64,000 nucleotides of DNA, from NCBI GenBank assembly GCA_033807695.1, contig CM066300.1, positions 620,001 to 684,000 of the forward strand. Reading direction: 5' to 3'. The notes below the pieces were generated by a model. The model did not search any database and had not been told where the DNA came from. It was given only the letters and a program-made list of their open reading frames with translations. The DNA comes from Daedaleopsis sinensis. Taxonomy: Eukaryota; Basidiomycota; Agaricomycetes; Polyporales; Polyporaceae. The position numbers were made by a program, and so were the translations under genes. Shown here piece by piece: positions 32,857 through 43,883 of the stretch (positions are counted from its first letter, which is position 1; each line of letters starts with the position of its first letter).

Positions 32857-35800
32857 ATGATGGGCCTATTCAGCCAGGCCTCGAAGATATACAAGCCACG
32901 TGCGGATGAGGACAAGGTCCCGGACGACACCGAGCCGGACGACACTTCTGTCCTGTCCGTCTTCCTCTCCTCTCGCTATGCGCTGCTTCGCACCTGCTGA
33001 CCCCGTCGACGATGGCGAATACAGCGACGAGGCCGAGGGCTCGCTCATTGCCTCGCTTATATCGCAGCTTCGGTGAGTCTCCACATCTCTACTCCTCGAA
33101 CACGCGAAGGCCACCGTTCCCTCTACCCCTACGAGATCTATGGCCGACCTCGGCTGGATCATTGTCATTGTGCCAGGTCGCGCTTGTCTGGAGATTCTCT
33201 GCCGCGAGGATGTTGTCGGGTTTACTATCTCCCCGCCACAATGACGAGAGATACCGGTCATCGGATGCCTTTCAGCTGCGACCTACCGACTACGTCCGGT
33301 ATATGCTCCCAGTGGCGATCGGACAGACGTGAAAGATAATTCGGAGAGTCAGACCATCAACTGAGTGCAGTCCCATGCGGCCTTGCGGGCATCTCGTGGT
33401 CGTCGATGGTCAGACGCCACATACCTGCGTGGTATTTCACCCAGAGATAGGCGGGTCCAACCTTGACTTCCTGGCCCTATTGACTTGAGCAGGTCTGACC
33501 CAAAGGTCTGACCCGGGTCCGACCATTTCTTGGGGTCAACAGAACGGGTCGTCTGTGTCTGTCACGGCAGGATCCCCAATTATTCATCTCCCAAAGAAAA
33601 GTCAGTGTAGAGGCGGGACCGGTAGCCACCTTTTCTCTTTTACGGGAAAGACTGTTTCTCAAGAGAAAATGTGACTACGAGAAACGCCTCTGCTTTCGTA
33701 GAAATCGGGGCCTGACTACCATGTCAGCCAGGGGTGTAGAACTGGGTGTGAAGTTTCACTTTGAACCAGGGTCTGAACCAGGGTCTGACCCTGGGTCTGA
33801 CCCCGCGTCAAGCCCTTAGCCCTCCTTAATAGCACTCCTTGATGCTACGATCACGGAGGGGAAATCGGGGGAACAGGGAAGGATAGGTAACAAATGACGT
33901 GCAAACGTCCCTCCCTCTCGAGCGACTTGCTCAGTAGTCTTCGCATCTGGAGGATGCACTTCGGTGTTCTCGTAGTTCTCAGGACACGCTCCACGGCTAG
34001 CGTACTGGTGGATTTCAGGTATGGCTGCGTAGTTTCGACCGCAGCTCGTGCTTGGCCGTCCCGCCCACCGTCACCCTCTCCCGATTTCTCCTCTCGTAGA
34101 TTTGAGGAGGGCTACGAAACTCTGCTGGAATCAATCGGTTGGATTGTTCCTGATCCTCGTGTGTGCATGGTGTCCGCTACGCAACGACTGACCAATTGTC
34201 TTCGCAGAGTGGGCATGGACCTCTCGAAAGTGACATTTCCAACATTTGTCCTAGAACCCCGTAGCATGCTCGAACGTATCACCGACTTCATGTCCCATCC
34301 AGATCTCCTCTTTGGGTAAGCACCGCCCCTCTCGTCTCTTTTGGCTCATCTTTCACACTTAGTTTCCTCACTCCCCACGGACTCTCGTCCGCTGCCCACC
34401 CGTACGCATTGTGCTGCGTAGCGCGGAGAACTGTGACGACCCGGAGGAACGCTTCATCCGCGTCCTCCAGTACTATCTCGCCGGCTGGCATATCAAGCCC
34501 AAGGGCGTGAAGAAGCCGTACGTGCGCGCTGTCCACACGTGTGTGCCTCGCGTCTGACGCTTCTACGATCGCGGTGTGGGACGCACAGATACAATCCCGT
34601 TCTTGGCGAGTTCTTCCGCTGTAGGTATGACTACTCCGATGGCTCGCGCGGGTTCTACATCGCAGAACAAGGTCAGTGATTCCGTACAGGCCCACCGATC
34701 ATGCGCGCCCGAAGCTTAAATCACCACTCTCGGTCTGCGTGCACCGCCAGTGTCCCACCACCCGCCGATCTCTGCGTTCTACTACGTCTCACCCGCGAAC
34801 AAGGTCGCTGTCATCGGCGAGCTCCGGCCAAAGTCGAAGTTCCTGGGCAACTCCGTTTCGACGGTGATGGAGGGCGAGAACCGTGTGTACCTGCTCGGTC
34901 GGCCAGAAGACAAAGGTACGTGCGCGTCTGGCATGCAGAGCCCACACACGCGTCCGTCGGCCATAAGGCCGTATGCTTATGCTTTCGGACCGTGCTGATG
35001 CATCTGTATGGGCTAATGCGATGCCCCTATCTACGCTCTGACGCACGACGCTTACGACGGCTCGTCCGGGCAGAGTACGTCGTGTCGATGCCGAACATGT
35101 ACGCGCGCGGGATCCTCTGGGGCAAGATGTTCCTCGAGCTCGGCGACTCCTGCATGGCGAAGAACGAGCAGACGGGCCACTGTGCGGATATCCAGTTCAA
35201 GACCAAGGTAGGTCCACGCCCGCTCTCCGCGCGCGCCAGGCTACAGGAATTACCTGATCGCAGGGCTACTTCTCCGGAACGTATAACGCGATACAAGGCC
35301 GGATACGCCGCGGGAACTCCGACATCGGGGAGGTGACCGGGAAGTGGAGCGCGGTCATGGAGTTCAAGAACTCCAAGGTACGTCTCCAGTCGGCGCCCGC
35401 AGCAGTCTCTGCCCTCGCTCACGCTTGCCAGGGCGAGAAACGGACGCTGTTCGACGCACAGAAGGACGGGCAGAAGATCGCGCCGAAGTGGGTAGCGCCT
35501 GAAGACGAGCAGGAGGCGAACGAGTCGCGGCGGCTGTGGACGCGCCTCACACGCGCGATCGTCGCGAAGGATATGGACGCCGCGACCGAAGCCAAGACCG
35601 CGGTGGAGGAGTCGCAGCGCGAGGCACGCAGGCGCATGGAGGAGCGCGGCGAGGTTCACGTCCCACGATTCTTCCACCTCAAGGACGGGCGGTGGCTGCC
35701 CAAGGTGTCGTGCGTATCGCCCTTTTCCTCCCCCCTTCTCTTCTCTTCCTCTTGTTACAGCACGTTTTTCTGTCGCTCACCGTGCACTGCACCCCACAGG

Positions 35801-35881
35801 TTGCCGAACGACCCGCGGGAGGCGGTGGACGCGGTGCAGAACTTCATGTGGCCGACGCTCCCGCCGTCGTACGCGCAGTGA
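32857..35881 (+). CDS. Oxysterol-binding protein (ORP/OSH family, lipid-transfer domain only)
   Basis: OSH proteins exchange sterol or phosphatidylserine against PI4P at membrane contacts. The start at 32857 gives [14 protein letters not shown], then [13 protein letters not shown]. After a 1.1-kb intron (33073-34207) the family core begins: [20 protein letters not shown]. Then [20 protein letters not shown], the hallmark [45 protein letters not shown] and [11 protein letters not shown]. The C-terminal helix ([13 protein letters not shown]...) resembles the Osh6/Osh7 and Osh1/2 type more than Kes1. No PH domain is seen. About 430 residues. The exact splice between the first two small exons (near 32960-33021) is uncertain. 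Confidence 0.88.
33491..33803. repeat. Repeat-bounded insert in an intron of the oxysterol-binding protein gene
   Basis: Three GGTCTGACC-like units at 33491-33524 and four at 33768-33803 bracket about 240 bp. Each unit is almost palindromic (GGTC, one base, GACC), so the two arrays read as both direct and inverted repeats. The host intron is 1,135 bp while other introns here are 45-70 bp. No coding capacity. Possibly a MITE-like or other non-autonomous insert. Confidence 0.5.
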
Positions 35882-36568
35882 CGCTGCCCGATGGACCCGT
35901 GTGCTCACGAATTCACGAACGCTGGAACGCCGACTGTATCAGATTCTCAATAATGTACACATGTACCAGATAAAGGAACACCGAACCCCGCCCCGCCCCC
36001 TGCTCGCCGTGCTCGTCTCCCCGCTCGCTATACATACACCGCTTCCGCGCCCTCCCAGACATCACTCACATACAGGTCTCGGACCCTCACTCATCGGCGC
36101 ACTCAGTCTACGAGCCACAATATTCTCAGATTAATGCAATTCATTCCGGAGTGTACAACAGAGCGGCCGCAGCCGGAGACAGCGACACCGTCGTCAGTGG
36201 TCACGCTGCTCGCTGCGCTCCCCGACCGATGAAGCAGAGTGTGGACAGAGCAAGCATGCATGTATGTGATGACGCGCGGTGGTTGTGGGACGACCGGGAG
36301 ATGAGCAGACGTGATCAGTACGATATGTATAAGGTGGTATAGGATGGGTACGGATGGGTACGGATGGGGGCGATGCAAGATAGATTTATTTACGACAGAG
36401 AATGGGACTGAGAACAGAGCGCAGCAAACCCGAAAACCAATGCATATGTGAGAGCGATCCGATGATGAATACGAAGCAACGAGGGATATAGTTAGCGAGC
36501 GGTTGGACCGGTGGTATGATACGATGGCGTGGTTGGTATTATCCGGACTGGAGAGCTAGACTGTGTGA
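35882..36568. other. Gap between convergent genes
   Basis: 3' flanks of the oxysterol-binding protein gene and the coiled-coil gene. A GGATGGGTACGGATGGGTACGGATGG triplicate lies at about 36342-36367. No gene is seen. Confidence 0.5.
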
Positions 36569-39500
36569 CTATGACCACCAGCCGTCGTCGCCCAGAGTCG
36601 GTGCCGCCGAGACGTTGCTCGGCGTCGGTGACGGTGCCCTGAAGCTCCGATAGCTGGGCGTATACCTGGACTTGGGCGTCACAGGCGTCGGCGCGGCAGG
36701 CCCCCGCCATGGTGCGTGGATCGAGTCGCGCACAGACGGCTGCGGTGGGGTCACGACGCGCACGTCAGTCGTCGTGCCGTTGTAGTGCGCTTTGGGTGTG
36801 CCTGCGCGGCTCTGATTGTAGACGGTGCTGGCGCGCGAGTCGGGGCGTGGGGGAGGGTGTGTCTTGCTGTTACCGTTCTGGTAGCGGCTGACGGGCTGCA
36901 GGACGCTGCTCGACTTCTTCGCTTTGTCGACTTCGGTCTGCATGCGGGCGACCTGGCCTTCGAGGGCAGCGATCTGGTCGCGGAGCTTGTTTTGGCGATC
37001 CTGCATTGCGAAGATGAACATACATATAAGATGTGAAGACCGCGAATTTCTGACGTACCTTATCCAAACGCTCCTCGGCATCTCTCTCCTCAAGCTGAAG
37101 CTTGACAAGCGAGTAGTCCGCATCGAGCTGCAAATGAGTCTGCTCGATCTGGTCGAGTTTCGTCTGCGTGAGTTCAAGCTGGCCTGCCGCCTCCTTGGCG
37201 CGCCTCTCCCATTCCTCGGCACGTTGCCGAGCTTGAAGCAGCGACTGTTTCGACGTCTGTGCGACCTTCTCGTGATTGGCGACCTTCGTTTCGTACTCCT
37301 TCAGGCGCCGCTGGAGCGCGGCATGTTCGCCCTCCAGCACCTTGCTGCGGTCGCGAATGCGTCTGAGTTCCTTCACTTCCTCTTGGTCAACCTGGCCTAC
37401 GAGCGACGTGAGCCTTTGAATTTGCTCCGTGGCGCGGCGAAGCTCGTCCCAGTTGTTCTCTTGGGACATGAGCTCGTGGTTCTGCGTCTTCTGGGCAGTG
37501 AGGTCATCCGAGAGCGAGTCTCTTTCCCGAGTGAGGAAAGTGACCTTTGTCTCAAGGGAGTCAACCTAGCACATACGTGAGCTCCGAGTGACATCACGTA
37601 TAGAGGATTGTGTAGACGCACCTTCGCCTTCAACTGCTGCTTCTCTAGGCTCAGCTCAGTCTTCGACTTCTCCAGTTCGGCGACTCGCTCGGCTTGGTTT
37701 TGGGCCTGTACATCTGCAGCTTTCAGCCTCTCCAGCGCACGTGCAAGCGCCTCCTCCAGCTCAAGGTTCTTCGACTCCATCGCGACGGTCTCTGCGGCCT
37801 TGTTCGAGATCGAGTTCTGCAATGTCTCCAGCCGCGTGTTCAGGCGTTCGCGCTCGACCTCCGCGATCTTGACCCTCTCGCTGAGGCTGTCCTTCTCGAC
37901 CCGGACCTGACCATGTGCACCACGGGCCTTCGCGAGCTGCACTTGGAGTTCAGCGTTCGATGCCATGAGCCTACGGACCTCCTCCGAGTCCTTCTGCGAG
38001 TTATCCCTTGTGGCGAAGTCGGCGTGGGCGTTCTGCAGCACCTTCGTGGCCTCGACCATCGCCTCCGGCAGAGCGTTGATGTGCTTGATGATGTCCTGGC
38101 AGAAGTCCGAGAACTCCTGGTTCTGTGCCACCAGCTTCTTCTGTTCGTTGGCGAAGGTCGAGACGACGTTCTCGATGTTGCGGAGCGCTTTGTGGGAGGT
38201 CCCGTCCTTCTCGACACGGTCAGCGCGCGCCTTAAACTCGTTCTGCGCGCTACCGAGAGCTTCAGTGGCAGCAGACAAGCGTTGCGGAAGGTCTGCGAGG
38301 GCCCCGACGATGTCCTTCTGCACGGCGGAGAGGTCGAGCGGCTGGGCGACAACCGCAGGCGCCTTGTTCGCGAGCTCCTCGAGCTTGCGCTGCACCTCAG
38401 CGAGCGGGGCGACGAGGCCGCGGACGTTTTCGGTGACCTTGTCGGAGAATGCGTCCAGGTTGAGCGAGCGATCACGCACGGCCAGGCGGGAGTCAAGACG
38501 CTCGACCACAAGGTCTGACACTTGCTCCTTGATCTCGTGGGCATCCAACGGTCCGACGATCGTCCTGAGCTCGGACGTAAGCCGGCCAACGACAGCATCG
38601 AGATTGATTTGGGGCTGGAGCGAGGGGAGGATGGGCACGAGGCGGTCGACGATGAGGCCCGCCGTCTCGCGCTTGTCCGAAGCGAGGTCGATGAGCTGCG
38701 AGATGTTCGGCTTCACGGCCTGCGCGAGGCGCGCCGTCAGAATGTCGTAGTCGACAGGCTCCGCGCGCAGCGCGGCGATGTGGGGCAGGAGCTTCTGGAA
38801 CAAGTCTTGGAACAGGAGGTCGTGGTTCGTCGACGGCGCGCGAGACGTCGCCGTCTCCATCGCCTGGATGCGGGCCCCAAGCTGCGACATCGCGGATGCA
38901 AGCGTGCTGACCGTCCGGTTCCCGAGCTCTTCAATGAGCTGCCTGAGCTCGCCGTCGCCGCCACGAGGCGCGGTCGGCTGCGCCTGCATGAGGGCGGCGA
39001 TGTCGCGCTGAAGAGCGACCCGAGTCTCATCTTGGCTCTGCTCGATGATACCCTTGAGGAGCTCGAAGTCAAACTCGCCCTTCGCATCCATATGGCCTTC
39101 GTCCAAAGCCCGCGTGGCAGACTCCTGGAGTTGCGCACGGAAGAGGGACATGACGTCCGCGATCATGGCCTCCGTCGACGAGCTGATAGGCTGAGTGCCG
39201 GTGGCTGGCTTGTAGTTCTCCAGCGCTCTCCTGATCGTCTCGAACTTGTCCTCGAGCAACGTCTCAAGCCTCTGCTCGTACTGCTGCATCTCGATCCTCC
39301 TAGAAAGGTTCACTGCGGGGACCGAGACCTCGGACATCGTCTCCTCGTCGTCATCGTCGCGATGCCGCGATGGCAAAGAGGAGCGGCGGGGCCGGCGAAT
39401 GCTGAACACGTCGTCGCGCTCGGGAGACTCAGTGAAGAGCCGCCCGCGGCTGATGCGCTGCGAGATGGGCGCTACATGGAGGTCGTCGAGCGACTGGCGC

Positions 39501-42500
39501 GGGCTGTGTTCGTAGATATCCCGCGAGCTAAGACGCGAGCGGACAGTCCGGCGTGTACGCTCGCCATCATCGTTGTTGACAAGCGCCTTGAACAAGCCGG
39601 CAGGCACGGTGTTCGTCGAGACCGGGTGCTTGAAGTCGAGCGGGATCGGTGCACGCTTGGGCTTCGACGTAGTAGGAGGGAACGGTAGCTCTTCCGCACC
39701 GATCTGGGGAACAGGCATCGACAGGTTTCCGCCGATAGGGAGTAAGGGCTTGTTCTCATCGTTCTCCTCTTCGTCGTCGCTGAGCTGGGGAGAGCGGGGC
39801 ACATCACTGTTGTGCGACGACAGGAAGGGAAGGGAGCCAGTGAACATGAACGGCTTCGCATTGAGAGCACCAGCTTCCTTGGACGCGAGGATGGTGTTGA
39901 CGGGCGGACTAGCAGGGGCAGAGTGACGTGCGGGGACAGAGTCGCCGGCCGGGGGGAAGCGGAAAGACGTCATGTTGCTCGTTCCATCCTCGTCCGACAG
40001 CACGATGTCGTCGGTAGACCGGCGTTGCCTCTTCTCCCGACCTTGACTTGCGCGCACAGGCTCTACTACGACTTCCACGACCGGCGGCGTCGGCAGTGGT
40101 CGCGCAACAGCAGGTTGCGGCGCCGGGAATGTGAGCTGAGGCACGCCGGGAGGCGGGCGGAACGTAAACCCTGTTGGCTTGAACTCCGGCGCGGCAACGT
40201 TGAAAGTAGGCTTGAACTCCTGAGCAGCGGCATTGAGAGGCTTGCCGAGCGACTGTTGGCGCGCATGCGTAGGGGGAGTGTTCGTACCGGGCGTCCCAGT
40301 TGCACTGCCGAACGCGCCGGGAGCGAATGATCCAGACTGGCGACTCGCACCGAAGACGAAAGGTTTGGCCAGAGGGTTGAGCGATTCGGTGCGGGCAGAC
40401 AGAGACGGAAGCTGAGGTGCCTGCGAAGGACGAGGCTGCAATCCACCAGGTGTGAGATATTGTTCCGACGCGTTGCGCGAATGGGCTAGCGCGGGATCGT
40501 GACCAGTGTGTGTAGAATACTGGGATGCGCTGCGCGAGTGAGGTAGAGGAGGGAGTGGGCGCCTACCAGTGGCCGTCTGTTGCGAATAGTAGAACTCATC
40601 CTCTTCGTCGCTCGGGTTCGAAACAATATCGTCGTCTACGGCCGCCGGAATGCCCGCAGCCGCCATAGCAAGCGGGGGAGGGCGGGGGAAGTTGGGCAAC
40701 CTCCGCGGAATCTCGAGCTCCTGCTTGACTTGCTTCACGCGGCGCAACATGCGACGATGCTGGCGCTCCTGGCGTGCTCGCTCCTCGTCCGACGGGTTCG
40801 ACCATTCGCCAATGCTCTGCGCAGATGTGAGCACTCAATATGATTGTGGCTTTGTCGAGTGCACCACCCACCTCGTCGTCCGACGTCTCATTCCGCAGGT
40901 CTTCAGACCCAGTCCACTCTCCCACGGCATCCTGATCGGGGTCGACCTCGTCGTCCGCGTCGAGATCGACAATCTCCGGCTCGCCTTCTGGACTCCTGAT
41001 AGGGAGCTGGCCGTCCCGGATAACCTCCTCTTCATCAAACATGCCGCCCACGGAGCGCAGCGAGAGGGCCGCCGACAGTTTCGAGACGTGTCGCGAGTGG
41101 ATTCTACTTTGCGCAACTGTGCTCGTTCCGTCCTGTTCCGTCCCTTCGTTGGACGCAATCGTAGTGTCTGCAAGCGCGCCTTCATCCACATCGTCGGAGG
41201 CTGCATCGGGCTGTGCCGGCTCCTCTTCCGGCTCTTCTTCCTCCGGAATATCCACACCAAAGCCTCGGAGAAAGTCCGGTCGGCTCTCTGGACGCGAAAA
41301 TGAAACGGGCGGGGCGAGAGAGGCGACATTTGTTGGAACACGACCTTGGGGCGCATGGATGGTCTCTGAAGGTACAGATGGGGGAGCAGGAGAAGTGGGT
41401 TTGAACACTTGATCAGAGCCAAGCGTCGCCGCTGGCCCGAAAGGATTGAACGCACCGGCGGGATTGAAGAGAGGCTGTGACGGTGGTTGAGCAAGGGAAA
41501 TACTGTGTCCGTGCCTGTTTGGCTGTAGGCGCGGTGGAAGTTGATTAGGCGACGGAGAGAGATTAACGGGCGGCTGTGGGGATGTGGAGAGCGAATTCGT
41601 GGCAGACGCGTTTTGCGATTGCTGCAGCTTGTTGAGCTTGAAAAACAGAAGCGCAGGGTCGGCTGGAGAGGAGATCTGCGATGCCACGTTAGGGAAGCCT
41701 TCGGTGCAATGCGTTAGACTCACCGAGGCCGCACGCGCGTGTGGTGCATGTATATGAGGGACCGTGCTCCCGCTCCCGCTTCCACTTCCTCGCTCTACCC
41801 CCAACTTCTGCAACTTTTCCTCTATAACCCTCTGCTTAATGGTATCCCAGGAGGCCTGTGTGATCAAGTTAGCTGGGTTGCATCAAACTTGCGCGGCTCC
41901 TCCCCAAGGGACAGTCCAACTCGCGACAGCAGAACCGCATTCCCAGACAAGTCGGACAGTACGGCAACAGCTCGAGACATAGCGGACAGTGGTTGAGACG
42001 TAGAAGGGACACTGTGTACACACCTTTCCAGGTAGGAAGACATCAACGGTGGGCGGCAAATGGTATCTCCAAGAATCTGGTGGGTATAATTCGACCGTGC
42101 TCGTCTCCGGATACCTGACTTCGGCCTGGACAGGGATTTCCGACTCCACGAGAGGCATTCGTGCGAACGATGCACGCGTCGGGGGCTCCTCTCCCTCTCC
42201 CGGTATCGTCTCCCGTGGCAGGTTGACGACGACCTTCTTCGGCTTTTGTGTAGAGCTCGTCGGGGCCGTGGCCGCGGCCGCTACGACTGGAGGCGGCACG
42301 GGACTCACTTTCCTCTGCGGCCCTCCCAACACGGCCTTCGGGGGCCCTCCAACGCTCATGCTCGCAGACCGTTTACTCCGCGGCACGAATGGCGGTGCGT
42401 ACGGCGCGAGACCGGGGACCATCTGTGGGGGGAAACCAGCCTGGCCAAGTGGCGTCATGGGTATACCGGGCGTCATGGGCATGCCCGGCGGAGGGTAAAT

Positions 42501-42779
42501 GCCAGCGGCGGCGAGCTGCATGACGCTTGGGTGACTGCGATGCATCGACGGCCGACCTGGCGCGCCTGGCGGTTGTGGGAAGAAGTTGGCCTGCATGGGA
42601 GTCTGGAGGGGGTTTGGAGGACCTCCGAAAGCGAAAGGTGGGTGCATGCCCTGCTGAATGGACGTTGGCAGCGCCGGGGAGAACATCGGCGGGTTGTCTG
42701 CGAACGACATGGGCTGTTGGGAGTTGAGGGAGGGAGGGATGAAGAGTCTTGAGAGCTGCTGGCGATGCTGCGACACCAT
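36569..42779 (-). CDS. Very large coiled-coil protein, function unknown
   Basis: Roughly 1,950 residues in about five exons, including one open stretch of more than 1,000 codons. The start at 42779 gives MVSQHRQQLSRLFIPPSLNS, followed by a Pro/Gly/Met-rich disordered region. Around 42050 is a folded-looking patch: VELYPPDSWRYHLPPTVDVF. Next come ASWDTIKQRVIEEKLQKLGV and a long disordered Ser/Pro part with a GSGSGSGS tract and KPFVFGA repeats. From about 39300 down to 36950 the chain is almost continuous heptad-like helix (QYEQRLETLLEDKFETIRRA; LEEALARALERLKAADVQAQ). The tail is Arg/Ser/Thr/Pro-rich and ends DDGWWS. I do not recognise the family. The layout suggests a scaffold or tether, for example at a spindle pole, septum or membrane site, but that is inference. 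Confidence 0.75.
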
Positions 42780-43883
42780 GGTGGGCGACAAAGTCTAGAA
42801 GACACACTGAGACGTCGCCGTCGGCCTAGACACGCTCGACACTGCGCGCAACGACGGGGACGACGACGGAGAGGGAGGGGGAGGGTATAAAGATGGGAGC
42901 GGCCGGCGACAGCTGTAGAGTGCGGGTAAATAGGTTCCGACGCCTGCTTAACCTGTTAATTACAGCTAATTACCCAAGCGCCCTCCCGCCCCGGTAATTT
43001 ACCTATGAATTTTACGGTTAATTAGCTTGGGCGCTTATATTGCACAAGTCTCACGAAAACCCCCCATATCTCCTTCTAATCCTTGCCGACAACCCTCAGT
43101 GGACCTGTAAAGACCTGTACATGATGTTATAGCTGCGTAGGAGCCCGCAATCTAGATATGCACGACTTCAAGATGTGATATGGAGTGAGACTCTTAAATG
43201 AGCGCCAACTCCCCTACATAAGCGCCTGAGAGTTGGCTGAGAGTGTCTACAACGCTCGAACTTGACCGTCGTTAACACTTCGGAGCTGTTTACACTTACC
43301 AATCATGAGCAGAAAGCAAAAGACATGCCCATAGAGCAATCTATAGCTAGTATGTGGCTTGCATAAGGTACCGTGCACGCCAGGTGCACGCATCCTATTT
43401 TACCCTGTTTGACATGCTGAATATGGGCCTTGTCTAGTTGACCGGTAAATGACGGTGATTTACCTATGTTAAATAGCAACTTGCTAATTAACCTGCCCTA
43501 TTCCCCCGTACTCTAGACAGCTGGGACGATTCGGCCATTCACGGCCACGTGGCTCGCTTGACGAGTTGTTTAATTGAGCCGTTGGCGCTACGTCGAGAAC
43601 GACCTCCGGCGGCGGGAGTCCGATGTCGACGACAACAAAATGCGACGATAATCAAGGCCTGGGTGGGATAAACGTGAAAGTAAGCGGAAAACGGACGGCC
43701 GCGGGGTGACGAAAGCGATACGAAGTGCGTTTATATACATTCCTGCTACTTGTGTTAACCAAACTTTAATCCCTGTAACTACTGGAACTTCAGTCGATTA
43801 GAACTTGTATAGCGACTTCGTGCATGAACACTTGGTCTACAGGAAGTGTTGAGGTAAACAATCACAGTGACAAGGCAACTTAA
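42780..43883. other. AT-rich intergenic region
   Basis: Holds the promoter of the coiled-coil gene and the 3' flank of the GH92 gene. Its left half contains the repeat-bearing element annotated at 42925-43505. No coding frames of note. Confidence 0.5.
42925..43505. repeat. AT-rich element with recurring TTTACCTAT and TTAATTA motifs
   Basis: GGTAAATAGGT at 42925, TTTACCTATG at 42998 and again at 43459, plus TAATTA-containing blocks near 42957, 42967, 43016 and 43483, occur in both orientations. GCTAATTACCCAAGCGCC (42965) and TTAATTAGCTTGGGCGCTT (43017) share pieces in opposite orientation. It could be a decayed non-autonomous transposon. The boundaries are guesses and no target-site duplication was found. 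Confidence 0.35.

Noticed and set aside
33894..34319. Open frame of 141 codons taken as an extra N terminus of the oxysterol-binding protein
   Set aside because: Only its last part (from 34208) matches the family; the rest reads through intron sequence.
38522..39688. Plus-strand open frame of 388 codons
   Set aside because: It lies opposite the coiled-coil coding region and is Arg/Leu-rich with no domain. It arises from GC-rich codon use on the other strand.
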